Shown: positions 34,735-46,200 of the stretch, piece after piece
Position numbering within the stretch: position 1 is the stretch's first letter
How the letters are laid out: each line of letters begins with the position of its first letter
Source: Pratylenchus scribneri
Lineage: Eukaryota; Nematoda; Chromadorea; Rhabditida; Pratylenchidae
Assembly: GCA_030063045.1 (NCBI GenBank)
Contig: JAQSEB010000114.1
Location: 1-64,000, forward strand
Length of the DNA stretch: 64,000 bases
Direction of reading: 5' to 3'
Notes under the pieces: model-generated
What the model was told of the DNA's origin: nothing
Seen by the model: only the letters and a program-made list of their open reading frames with translations
Database searches by the model: none
Translations under genes and position numbers: made by a program

Positions 34735-36080
34735 GTGAAAAATAATAAAAAAGTTTAAAATTTTTTTGAGTTTAAAAATTTTTTATGAGTTTAAAAAAAA
34801 TTAGTAAAAAATATTTTAAATTTTTTAAATATTTTTTTAGTAATTTTTTAGGTAAAAAATTTTTTTATTGGTCTAAAAAATTTATTTTTATGTAATTTTT
34901 AAGTTAAAAAATTACAATTTTATGCGCAAATTCTTTCGCCTTCAAAATTGCAAAATGTTGGTGGCCGATTAAATTTGGAAAGGAGGAAAATGCGTTGGTG
35001 GTTGCTCAACCCGCCCAATGGACGACCCCTTTCGTCTAGACCCAAACCAGTTTAAAATAGCCACTCACTCTAAAGTTTGGAAAAATACTTACTAAATGTG
35101 TACGAAAAAATGAGAAGAGAGAGATAAAAATGTGAATGAAGAACAATTTGATGAATTGGAGAATGGGAGAAAATATAGAGTGGTTTTTGTGTGCGTCATT
35201 TTACGGCGCGGAGGAACAGCAATAGGGGGTCAATGGGATTGGTCATTGTACCGTGAACCCTGAAGAATTTGAAGAATAGGAAAGTGTCTGGAATGTCCTA
35301 GAATAATTTGAAAATGGGAAAAAATTTTAAATTGGTAAAAATTCTACAAAAATAGCTTAAAAATTCAACATAAATTTGCATAAAAAAATTTGATAGAAAT
35401 TAGCTAAAAAAACAGCTTTTTCTTAAATATTTTTTTTAATACTTTTTAGTTAAATTTAAAGGAATTTAAGACCAGCATGCCATGCAATAAAATTTAATAA
35501 AAAATAAATAAATTTTTCAAACCCCTATATAAATAAATCCAAAAGAATATGCAAAAAATTAAATTTTGGCGGTAGAAAAAATTGGATTCAAAATTTGGCC
35601 TTGATGATTATGAAGGAATTACGGGTGAGAATTGAGAGCCGAAAATGACGATGAGGGGAGGAAATGTGAACCAGTTTTTGAGAAGGCATCATAATATTTA
35701 GTCAATACATATGTAATATTTTGTTGGATTGGTTTGAGAAGGACTTTCACTATTATCTTCCCCCTTTTCATCTTGCATATTCGCACACATTTTTGCGCGC
35801 AACTTTTCCCGATGATTTCCCGCTGAAAATCTGCAACTTCGGGTAGGAGACAATTCGGCTTTCATTTGAGCCCGATTTTGGTTTATAGCTCACTCAGTCA
35901 GTGAGGAAGCAGCTAATTTGGGAAAGTTTTATATCAAAAGAAAGCCCAAAAGTGATTTTCAATAATATGACATTTTTATTTTTTTAAATTTAACTTCAAA
36001 ACATTATTAGTGTAATAAATCCTAATTTTTGGAGGAAAAGTTAATCAGATTTTTTTTTAATTTTTATAAAAATTAAAAAT
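34735..36080. other. Intergenic stretch upstream of the esterase
   Basis: AT-rich with no supported gene. A degenerate copy of the 170-bp repeat lies just inside the gene at 34180-34360. GC-richer patches at 34960-35050 and 35200-35250 could belong to the promoter region, but no motif is convincing. Confidence 0.4.
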
Positions 36081-36084
36081 CCAT

Positions 36085-36545
36085 TTTTTAGAGGAAATTT
36101 AGTGCTTTCTAACTTTCCATTCAATGATATATACCCTTTCGAAATTGGTAAATTCTTTGTTGGACTATGGCCATGACCCAAGAGAATGGCTCAGGCATCG
36201 AATTAATCTATTGTAGGAAAAGGCAAATATTTTACAAATAATTTTTAACTTTACCATATTAGCATAGCCACTTTTTAGAGGACATTTATGGCTTATGTTA
36301 TACCGCCTTCCCGAATTGGTTGCTTCTTTGTGGGACTATGGCCAAGAGAATGATCCAAATATCGAATTTACCAATTGGAGAAAAAATCACTAATTTTTAC
36401 AAATTATTTTTAACTTTACCATATTAGAAGATCATTTTTAGATGACATTTATGGTTTTCAAATGACATATCGCCTTCCCGAATTGGTTGCTTCCTAGTTG
36501 GACTATGGGCAAAAGAACGAGATTAGGTATCGAATTTACCCATTG
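36085..36545 (+). repeat. Tandem repeat, unit about 170 bp, three copies
   Basis: Three copies share TTTTTAGAGGACATTTATGG, ATATCGCCTTCCCGAATTGG, TTGCTTC and GGACTATGGCCAAGAGAA. Starts are near 36091, 36270 and 36433. A fourth, diverged copy lies apart at about 34180-34360 (TTTTAGAGGACATTTTTTTT, GAATTGGTTGC). Confidence 0.7.
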
Positions 36546-36549
36546 ATAA

Positions 36550-37385
36550 TCAAGACAATATTTGTTGGACTAAAAATGGACCAAAAAAGTAGCCCTCAAT
36601 CATTTTGTTTGCACATAATTTTAGTCGAGACTCGAGAGAATTAATTTTTACACAAAAAATTTCCAACGGACTTTAGACTCTCTCCCACAATCGTACAAAG
36701 CATTTGGGTGGCCAAATGAATGGAATTGATAAGGAAATTACAAATTTGGGGGCCGGAAATGAAGGAAAAATTATATTTCGTCTCAACTCTCCTTATTTGG
36801 TGATTAATAATAATTTTTTTGGTTGATTAAAATTTGTAGAAAAAATTTTGGGATCGGGAATGTCCGTCATTGTAGCTATTTTTTGAAAAATTAATTTTTT
36901 GATAATTTTTATAGAATAATATGGTAGACAAATCCAGCAGATTTTTTACATTATGTTATCCAAAATCCAGCCAATTTTCCCTAATCCGTATTCCGGCAAA
37001 TATTTTTTAATTGCCGAGCTCGAATGTCAAGAGAGAGGAGTCCTAATTAATAAACAAAAAACTAAACAATGGAGAATTTTTGGGATAACAAAGCTTTCGC
37101 ACTTTTAGAGAATTTTTGCTAGGATATTACGTGTCAGGATTATGAGGTGGACTCCCATTTAAAAATAAATTGGAATAATTGAGAACATTAGGCCAGAAGC
37201 CAAGCTTAACGAAGATGACATAAAATATAAATAAATTGTTAATAGAAAAAAACCATTATTAATTGGTATAAAACTTAAACGTGTCCATTCATTGAAAGGA
37301 AGAGAAATAAAATATTTATTTATTTATTTATTTTATATTTTAATTTTTCTAGAATTGTTCATCTATTCATTCTTCGACAAAATTC
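36550..37385. other. Intergenic, nothing recognised
   Basis: AT-rich sequence with no supported gene, ending in a TTTATTTATTTA run near 37316. Confidence 0.4.
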
Positions 37386-37605
37386 CGCACCCCGTCAAAA
37401 TTCCAAGACAGTAAAAATCGCTTGTCTCTCGGCTGTTTTGAAAGGTTTCGAATGTTTAGAATTCACAGTGAAAATCGTCCGAAATGGCCAAATGAATGGC
37501 ATAATCAAAAATGCTGAATTCATGTTGAAAGCATTGGCCAATGCTGTTGCCAATTTGAGGACAAAAATGTCGTCAGACAAATGGTTTATTTTCATCTATA
37601 TAAAA
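37386..37605. other. Coding-like island, strand unclear
   Basis: GC-richer stretch open on both strands. Plus: about 60 codons (TVKIACLSAVLKGFECLEFT, later LKALANAVANLRTKMSSDKW) after a CCAAGACAG acceptor-like site, with a G|GTTTAT donor-like site. Minus: HLSDDIFVLKLATALANAFN ending IFTVLEF stop. I recognise neither. One is probably an exon or a relic of one. Confidence 0.3.
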
Positions 37606-37699
37606 GCTGGGACTTGGGATTGGGATCTTCCTTTGCTACTTACTATATGGAGTAATGGTCAAGGTACAATGTTAGACCTACCGTATGATATCTAAAAAT

Positions 37700-39190
37700 T
37701 GGGCATGTAATTCAATGAATTGTGGGTAATGTCCAAAAGTGTATAGTGATAAAAATAGTTTAATCTGTAATTCTGATAATTATTTTTTTCCCGTAAGTTT
37801 GGAAACTATATAAATGAACTAAAAATTGACTCTTTGCTAGTCAATTTGTGTGCCTATCTTAGAAAGAATGAACATACGCATTCCTAGATCATTTTGATCA
37901 TTGAACAAAATGGTCGAATAATGCCAATTTCATTAAATCAGATCAGTGTTAAACAGAATAGAAAGCAAATGTTTGGAATTACTATGTACCAAACATGGTA
38001 CTTGTCGGTTATTTGGGTTCATATTTTGAACTCCGCTACTCCTATAATTCAAATCAACCATAGATTGCATTAGCTTATTCCTAAGGACTCTTAATATGAT
38101 ATTGTAAGACCCCTAAGATAAAGAAACCATCAAAGACTAATTTAGGGAAAGCATGGCGTGACTTATTAGGGGCTTTTAATTATCGCTAGTTATCAATTAT
38201 CTGGATGCTTTTTAAGAAATGAAGCAGGATCCCTCTTTAGATGATTAGGCAGGGTTAAGGTTACGTTAGATGATACCCTATCCCTGATTAACCATAACTT
38301 TTGCCGGATGAGCGCCATAGTAGTCACATTTATTTTCCCTAGTCGACCCAAAAAAAACCTAGATTCGAATAATCGATAAGTAATCAAAATCTGGATTTGA
38401 ACCCAGATAAGCGACAAGTATCCTAAAAATTCCAATTTTTTGATTGTTGAATTTAATGCACTTCCAAAAAACTATATGAAAGCAAAATTCTCCCTCATTT
38501 TGATGAATTTTTGTGTTTATGTTATTACAATATTTGCAGACTAGTTTCTTGCAGAACTGATATTTGCTTGATTCCGACATATACAGACTATAAAGTATTC
38601 GAAAGCCAATAGGGAAAAATGTGAAATGAGAGTGCAAAAGAATTGAGCTAGGTTTGCTAGAAAGCAGCTATCAGTGTCGGGGGCCATAGTAAGCTGGTCG
38701 GATTTTTGGATTAAGGATACCGTATCCTTTTAATACCGCACCTTCTAATATTTTTTTCGCATTCTGATATAGTTGAATGGAACAAGGAAAATCAAAGAAT
38801 ATTAGTATTAACTATTAACATCATGTGGTGTTTAGGCTTAATGGGATTAATCAGCAAATGTCGGGTATCACTAAATTAGTGTGCAAAGTGCCAGCAAAAT
38901 GAAATGTCGATTTCACGTAAAAGTTCATTTTGTAAATATCGGAAGTTATCAAACTAAAGTCTCATTTAAATAAACTCGATCATCGGTCCAAAATAAATCG
39001 AATATCGAGAGACAAATATAGAGGGATGCAATACATCCATAACACAGGGAAAGTCTCCTCTAAATTATATTTTGATTATTTTATTAATAATCAATGCGCG
39101 CAAAATATTCTAAATTCGACATGTCCACAGTTTCTGAATATCTTTTCCAATAATTGTTTTAATTTATTTTCCCTCGAGATTAAAACCTAA
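37700..39190. other. Intergenic, no supported gene
   Basis: Mixed-composition sequence with short chance ORFs only; no repeat family of this window recognised here. Confidence 0.4.
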
Positions 39191-39196
39191 CGAAAT

Positions 39197-39338
39197 TTAT
39201 GCCATCTTTTCAGCCTCAATTTCTTCCAAAGTCATTGGCCATCGGCGGGCGGATGGAAGATTTTGACCTAATTTGGCAACAATGCTCTTCAAATGGATTT
39301 TCCATTCTTCAGTGCGGAATGTTTCGAGCATAGAGAAG
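39197..39338 (-). CDS. Orphan terminal exon, 46 codons plus stop
   Basis: On the minus strand a TTTTCCAG acceptor is followed by one base and 46 codons (begins FSMLETFRTEEWKIHLKSIV, ends TLEEIEAEKMA) and TAA. Codon mix, GC content and charge pattern look coding. A matching upstream exon in the right phase was not found in the next 1.4 kb, so it is either the last exon of a gene with a distant 5' part or a pseudogene relic. Family not recognised. Confidence 0.4.
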
Positions 39339-39669
39339 CTGGAAAATTTTTTTTGCAAATTTAAACGGCCGAGGAGAACTTTGATATCAACTCATTTTTC
39401 GACAAAATTCGCACAAATGTACTTTTCTTTCAATGTCATTTTTTTATTCAATTTTGTCAAATAAATAAATAAATATTCGTTTATTTTTAACGCAAAAGTG
39501 CTGAATAAGCTCACTTTAAATTTTTGCCTAAATTTTGCCATATTTTGCACAATTTTTTTGGTTTCAGATTAAATAAATTTGACCAAAGAAAAGAAGCGAA
39601 GGGCCCCATAATTATCGGAATTTATAAACAAAAGGTATTCATTATATTTTTGAAAAATAATTAATTTAT

Positions 39670-39925
39670 CAAAAAATGCGGTTTAATGGTTTATCATAAC
39701 CCGACTAGCCTTAACAAAATCGATAGAGCTGATCATGATGGATGAATTGATTATGTTTTGGTTTTCGGTTTAACCAATTTTAACTTAGTTTTGAATTTGA
39801 ACCAAAAACCAAAAAGGTTTTAAATCGTTTAATAGCTTTTAATTATTGACCAAACCATCACAAATTATATACCATTTAATGCTTCTTGATTAACTCTATC
39901 CAATTGGGTATATGTTAAATAGAAT
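39670..39925 (-). mobile_element. MITE-like element, copy 4
   Basis: Reverse-orientation copy: GGTTTATCATAACCC at the left, then GATTATGTTTTGG, GTTTTAAATCGTTTAATAG, TTGACCAAACCATCACAAA and ATATACCATTTAATGC, ending CCAATTGGGTATAT. Diverged. Confidence 0.65.
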
Positions 39926-39929
39926 TTCG

Positions 39930-40800
39930 GAAATCTCGGCTTCTAGACTTCGTACTGACTCGAGAATAGGCTCATTCGATTCATCGTAATTATATATAAA
40001 ATTTCAATTACAGACTGGTTTAGGGGCTATGGTAGGGCCGACATGAGTCCAGGATTATGGAAGGGTTAGAGCTAGAGCTAGGAATAGTAAATCGACCATG
40101 TCGAGCTGAATGAGTCTACTCTCGAGTCAGTAGGAAGCTTAGAAACCGAGATTTCGAAATTCGTCAAAATCGATTTCTGGAAATCGTCAATTTCCAAAAT
40201 CGTTGTAATATATAGATTATGGAATAAGAAAGATAATTTTTGAACTGTTATAATCTTTTCGGCATTTTCTTTACTACCAATTTTTTATTGGAATTTTTTT
40301 TCAATAATTTCTCCCAATAAAAACAGCGTTTATTTGTAAATTTTTGGAAAATTTTTCTATTTTATTTATCTTTTCATTAAGGCAAAAAGCTAAAGCCGTA
40401 GAAATAATTAATGAGAGTCAAACTACTCGAAATTATTTTGTACAAAATATGGCAAATATATATCTTTCGCGGTATCCAACTCCAACTAAATTCACATATT
40501 TTTTAACAGAAAACTGGTTAATCCTAAAATCCTATACCAAAAATCTCATCTTTCATAAATTTCAACAGAGAAAAATTAATGCCTAATTTATCCTTAAACT
40601 TAGTCTTAAGACCTATTCTGAGTAGAGTTAAACCTTAAATTTAGTTCTATATTTTTCTCCTTTGGGAATTGGGATTTAGGGTGTTTAGTTATTTTGAGTT
40701 GCCTCTAAAAATTTAAATATCCACAAATTAATCGTTTTGCCTATCAATCTACAAATATGGGAAAAAAAAATTTGAAACTTAAAATTGAAATCTTCATCTT
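39930..40800. other. Intergenic upstream of the acidic-repeat gene
   Basis: No supported gene. A reading frame at 40344-40586 is AT-rich and judged chance. A TTCATCTTCAG acceptor-like site ends at 40803. Confidence 0.4.
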
Positions 40801-40803
40801 CAG
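40793..40803 (+). promoter_or_regulatory. Acceptor-like site before the acidic-repeat gene
   Basis: TTCATCTTCAG ends 25 bases before the chosen ATG with no upstream exon evident, as expected for spliced-leader trans-splicing. Confidence 0.5.
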
Positions 40804-40828
40804 AGTCGTTGGATTGTTTTTGCCGAAA

Positions 40829-41546
40829 ATGTCGAACAAGGATGACGAAGAATCAAATGACCAATTGAAGGTTGCCGAGACTGGCAGTGAAGTGGATATG
40901 GTCGAAGATAGTGCGGATGAAGCTAATGAAGAAGAAATGGCCAAGGCTAATGAAGAGGAAATGGCCAAGGCCAATGTCAATGAGGAGGAAATGGCCAAGG
41001 TCGATGCCAATAAGGAGGAAATGGCCAAGACCGATGGCAATGAAGGCGAAATGACCAAAGAAGATGGCCATGAAAGTGAAATGGCGAAGGCCGATGGCAA
41101 TGAGGAGGAAAAGGCCAAGGATAATGCCATTGAAGAGGAAATGGCCAAGGATGATTCCCAAAAAGAGGATATGGCCAAGGCCGATGGCAATGACGAGGAA
41201 ATGGCCAAGTCCAATACCAATGAAGAGGAAATGGCCAATGCGGATGGAAATGAAGATGGAATGGCCATACAAAATGACGAGCAAAATTTCATCAGTTCTA
41301 ACCAAAATATTTCGACACAATTGGAAGATGAACAAATTGGCCAATTATCCAACAGAATTGAAGAATTTTCGAATTTGCTTTTGAACGTTAGTTCTCAAAT
41401 TAAAAAATTACCACTAAATAATATCATAAATAAATCAACAGGTTGACAGAAATGAACTGGAAGGATTGGCGGCCCAACTTCAAGAGTCAACTTCGGCTAG
41501 GTCGCCTCCATCCAACTCTGCCGGAATGAAAACAACGGTTCATTAA
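40829..41546 (+). CDS. Acidic decapeptide-repeat protein, two exons
   Basis: Exons 40829-41386 and 41442-41546, joined in phase 0 across a 55-base GT..AG intron, give 220 residues. Start MSNKDDEESNDQLKV is the first ATG after the acceptor-like site. From about residue 30 to 150 it consists of some 13 repeats of about ten residues, EEMAKADGNE-like (unit 30 bases, GAGGAAATGGCCAAGGCC core), strongly acidic with regular Lys. The end (NLLLNVDRNELEGLAAQLQE) may form a short coiled coil. No signal peptide or membrane segment. The repeat DNA is open in other frames and on the other strand, but only this frame splices to a sensible C-terminus. Function unknown. Confidence 0.68.
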
Positions 41547-41674
41547 TTTTAAAAATATTCAAAAAATGAATAGTTTAAGTCGTAATCGTAAACATAGAAA
41601 ATCAAAGAGCAGAGGATGCACCTAAGCTCGTCGTCCCCTTTTTGTAAAAACTGATCAAAAATTGAATAATGAAC

Positions 41675-41910
41675 TAATGATTTATCACCAAATTAAAGAA
41701 CAGCCTGTTGGCCATCCAATGGTACTAATTTTATTTAAATTGGTCAGAAATGATGAAGAAAATTGGCACTAATCTATAATAAAAGTCAAATGGTTTTTTT
41801 GGTTAAAGTTAATAAATTCTGAACCAGTTTCAATAAAATTAATATCATTGAATAGCCAACAATCGGCTCTTTAATTTGATGGTCCCTTTAATTTTATGAC
41901 AAAATATTAA
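41675..41910. mobile_element. Foldback element, about 230 bp
   Basis: Left arm CAAATTAAAGAACAGCCTGT, then TGGCCATCCAATGGTACTAA. The right arm is the inverted counterpart (ACAATCGGCTCTTTAATTTG preceded by TTAATATCATTGAATAGCCA). The arms are about 65-90 bases and the centre is AT-rich. A non-autonomous MITE is likely. Confidence 0.65.
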
Positions 41911-41914
41911 AAAT

Positions 41915-43265
41915 TTTTAACTGATGATGTCGACCCAAAAGAGACGACCTTCACTTTTCAATTTTTCGTCATATTATAATTTATTTTCTTGAAGTCTTAT
42001 ACAGAAGTTCTTTGCATATTCTTATCAAACTTTTTGACTTCTTTCAAATGAGAACTATAATTCGAGATTCGACCTGGGACTTATTTTCCATTGTTGCTAT
42101 TTATGCGATAGGAAATGCGGAATAGTTAGCCAATAGCCATAAAAGAATTGGAACATTTTTGGCAAATTTGCTTTTGTTTATGGCTAAGCCTAAAGGAGAG
42201 TAATGGCGAATTTGTATTGTTTATGGTATGGGATGGGATATGGGTGGCATTTTATGAGAGGTCACCACTGGTTATGGGAAATGGCACTTCTTCTTGGTCT
42301 TTTATGGGGAACAATGACAATGAAATCCGCTTTTACCTTTTGCATGTTTTAACAAAATACCAAAATTCGCATATTTACCATGGATTTGGCTCATCAAAAA
42401 ACTTTAACTTTGATCTTTGAGCAATACAAGTTTACCCATTTCCTTTATTTCTATTTTTGTAAAAGCCGGGCATTATCTTAAACTAATTTTGGGAAAACTT
42501 CAATTTGCTATAATAAAAGATAAATTTAAAAAACTAAAATTTGATATTAATTTCAACGTAAAAGGTCTTTTCCGAATTATTTATATCTCATATCCAAAGA
42601 AGGTTTTCAAAATTTTTTTACACATGGGTCAAATAGAAGATAGAACAAAGCCAAGCCGCCACGTAGCACAGGTTTTAAGCATCGGTCACCGGAGCCGGAT
42701 AAGTTAGAGAACATCTTTTTTCCTTTATTGCTCGCGTCTCTTCCATTTTAAGTCCTCCCTTCCTTCCTTCGCGTTATTAGAGGTTAGCTCTCTAGCGTAG
42801 ATATTTTTTATGAAAGCCTAGATGTCTCTTCTGTTTTATAATCTCTGTACTCTCTTCCTTCTCTATATTAGAGGTTAGTTCTTTAGCTTAGATATTTTTT
42901 ATAAAGGCGAAAGCAGCCTAGCCTTTTCATCGATCAAGTCGGACAAATACCCAACCCAACTCCCGCTCCCAAGTCCCAACCAACCCACATCAGTTACCCG
43001 CAACCGCAATCACGAATTCATTTTCATATTTTTTAATCTCCGATACATGCAAATTGATGCTCATTCCTTGATCAAAAAAATACCTCATTCCATTTTCCAT
43101 TCCATTTATCATTAAAATCCGACCCAATAAAAATCAGTACTTTTGTAATTTTGTGATTTAATTTTAACATCACACACAGGTGATTTAGTATAGCCATTAT
43201 CATTAAAAAGATCTCTTATTTTTGCAAATTCCATACATTCCATCCATTCTTCAATCAAATTAAAA
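41915..43265. other. Intergenic between the acidic-repeat and PHF3/DIDO-like genes
   Basis: No supported gene; reading frames at 42148-42420 and 42417-42707 lack coding character. A pyrimidine-rich part contains a direct repeat, TTAGAGGTTAG(C/T)TCT(C/T)TAG followed by CGTAGATATTTTTTAT-like sequence, at about 42779 and 42867. A CACACACAG acceptor-like site ends near 43179. Confidence 0.4.
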
Positions 43266-46200
43266 ATGGATCCACAACCTGAGAAAGATAATAATGAGGT
43301 ATAAGAAAAAATAAGTTTAATCAATGAACCAAAACAATAAATTGTTTTAAAGATTTCAATGTCCGATGCAGAAAATGACGATGAAACGGCGACGGCAATT
43401 GGGGATGGCAGCAACACCGAAGAAATGGAAATTCCAATGGCAGCTGGAAATACCGATGAAAATGACAATGCGCCGCAACAACATTCGGAAGAACCACCAT
43501 CAACGGGAGAAGGAATAATTGGCGAAGAACCACAAACCGGAGAAGGAATAATTGGCGAAGAGCAAAAGCATTTGGAGCCACCACCGGAACAATTGGAACA
43601 ACAGCAGAATGAAGAAAGGTTTATGAGTTTTTATGTTAATTAAAATTGACAAAGCAAAAAAAGGAAAATTGTCGAACAAACCTTGAGGTTTTTGAATAAC
43701 CAAACTCAAGGTTTTTCGGATAACCAAACTCAAGGTTTTTCGGATAACCAAACTCAAGGTTTTTCGGATAACCAAACTCAATGTTTTTCGGATAACCAAA
43801 CTCAAGGTTCGGATAACCAAACTCAAGGTTTTTTGGATAACCAAAACTCAAGGTTTTTCGGATAACCAAACTTGAGGTTTTTCGGATAGCCAAACCCAAT
43901 GTTTTTCGGATAACCAAACTCGAGGTTTTTCGGATAACCAAACTCAAGGTTTTTTGGATAACCAAAACTCAAGGTTTTTCGGATAACCAAACTCAAGGTT
44001 TTTCTTATAACCAAACTCGAGATTTTCCGGATAGCCAAACTTAAGGTTTTTTGGATAACCAAAACTCAAGGTTTTTCGGATAACCAAACTTGAGGTTTTT
44101 CGGATAGCCGCCAAACTCAAGGTTTTTTGGGTAATCAAAACTCAATGTTTTTTGGTTAACCGAAACGAAAGGTTTTTGGGTAATCAAAACTCAAGGTTTT
44201 TTGAATAGCCAAAACTCAAGGTTTTTTTGGTAACAAAAACTCAAGGTCTTTTGCAATTTGTAAATATTTTAAAAATTTTTCAGTCAATTGTCGCCATCAA
44301 ACTCACAATCAGCCGCCGGTCAATTGGAAATTGCCCTTACCGAAGAGTCGAGGATCAGCACACCGGAAAGCCCAATGACATCAACAGCCGCTCCACTTCA
44401 ACCGGAACAAGAACAGCAGGTTAATTAAAATGTTAATAATACAAAATCAAATCAGTCATATAAGTACTAACTTGTCATTGGACCAATTTTGAAGCCTTTT
44501 TTTGGTAATAATTCATCGGGACATGGAAAATGGTCAACTGGGCCAAGTCCCAGCTGGTCGATGGCGCTTATAGCCAATTAAGGGTTAAACCCATATTGAT
44601 GATTTAGGTATCAAATTAAAGAGCGAACTTTGTCTATCCATTAATTTAGAATTTATTTGGTTTGGTTAAGATTTGGTGGAATTGTGTTCAAAAAACCTTG
44701 AAACATAAGCAAGTAGAAGTCTTATTTAATGGTTTTAAGTACAATTCTACTAATTCTGAATTAAAACCAAATAAATTTTATATGCTACGATAGCCAGAAT
44801 TGACTATTTAATTTCGCACCAAAATCATCAATATCGGTTTAGCCCTTAATGTGCTAAAAGCGCCGTCACCAAGTTTGGATTTTGCCCACTTGTAGCTTAA
44901 TAAGAGTATAACTATGAAGGGAAACGATCCAAAAATTTATCCTAGACTCGAACCTATTGATAGATCTGACCAGGTCACATTATTTGATTATGTTTTGGCT
45001 TGGGTTTAACCAATTCTAACATAGTTTTGAACCATTAAACCAAAATTGGTTTGAACCGTTTAATACCCTTTAATTGTTGACCAAACCATCACAAATTATA
45101 TACCATTCAATGCGACTTGACCAGCTCTATCCAATTTTGGACATATAATATGGTTTAGTGGTCTAGGTCTAGGATAAACCCTTAAACAATATATACCATA
45201 TTTCGGTATTACATAAATTTTTGATTTTTAGAGCACCAGCAGTGGCAAACGTCGCAGCACAACGCCAGCAGCCCCAACCGGAAATCCACTGGCCCGAATG
45301 GCCGAATCAATTGCGGAAGAGGATCGACGGATGCTGCGAATCCACGGATTCACACAAATTCACATTCCCTGCGAGCGACTGGAAATTGTGCTCCAACGTG
45401 ACCGAAAGGACGCCGAACGCCGCCGAATCCGGGCTGAAAGGGAACAACGGCTGAAGGAGATGGAGGAGAGACGAAAACAGAAGGAGGCGGCACGGCAAAA
45501 GCTCAGAGAGGAAAGAGGCGGCGGTGGAGGAGGGTTGGACTCAGATTCGGATGCCAAAGATGACCACCACGGGGCTGGAAAAAGTGAGTTTTGGAAATTT
45601 TTGAATTTTATTTATTTTAAAAATATATTTTTTATTTGAGATTTTTTATAAACGATGTTTTTAGCAATTTATTTTAGTGATAATTAATTTTAAAAATTGG
45701 AATTTTTTGATAATTTTTTTATCATTCAAAAATTTAGGCTTTTTATGCTAATGTTTCTATAAGGAATACTGAGGAAAATAAAATATTTTTTTAAAATATT
45801 TAAACAAGTTTTTTCATAACCGACTAAAAATTATTTAAAAATTTTTTTGCGAAAAATTTTAATAAAATTTTAAAAATTATATTAATGATTTTTTGGATCA
45901 AAAAATTCCATAATTTCAGAAAATTTTTGCCCAAATTTAGCATTGCTTATAAAATACAAGTCTTTTATTTTTATTTTAAAATCAGTCAAAAATAAAATTT
46001 AACAATTTTTAATAAATACTATAAAGTTTTCCGGATTCCACTATAAAATAAATTAAAATTAATTATAATTATTTTATAAAAATCAGTCAAAAATGATGTC
46101 AATTTTTAACAAATAAAAATGTAAAAAATGTTTTAATTTTATGATTATATTAAAATTTATTATTTCCCAATTTTTGCAGAACACAAAAAGGATCGCAAAC

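Noticed and set aside
34960..35050. Upstream first exon of the esterase with a signal peptide
   Set aside because: GC-richer, but no ATG-led frame that joins the acceptor at 34733 in phase was found.
40744..41352. Minus-strand Ser/Leu-rich 202-codon ORF opposite the acidic-repeat gene
   Set aside because: Shadow of the 30-base repeat; the plus-strand frame has a start, an intron with GT..AG and a sensible second exon.
42148..42707. Two overlapping ORFs of 90 and 96 codons as genes
   Set aside because: No acceptor or splice context, no recognisable family, AT-biased codons.
43500..44138. Long repetitive ORFs on both strands over intron 2 as coding
   Set aside because: They result from a 24-base tandem repeat lacking stops; flanking exons 2 and 3 join in phase across it.
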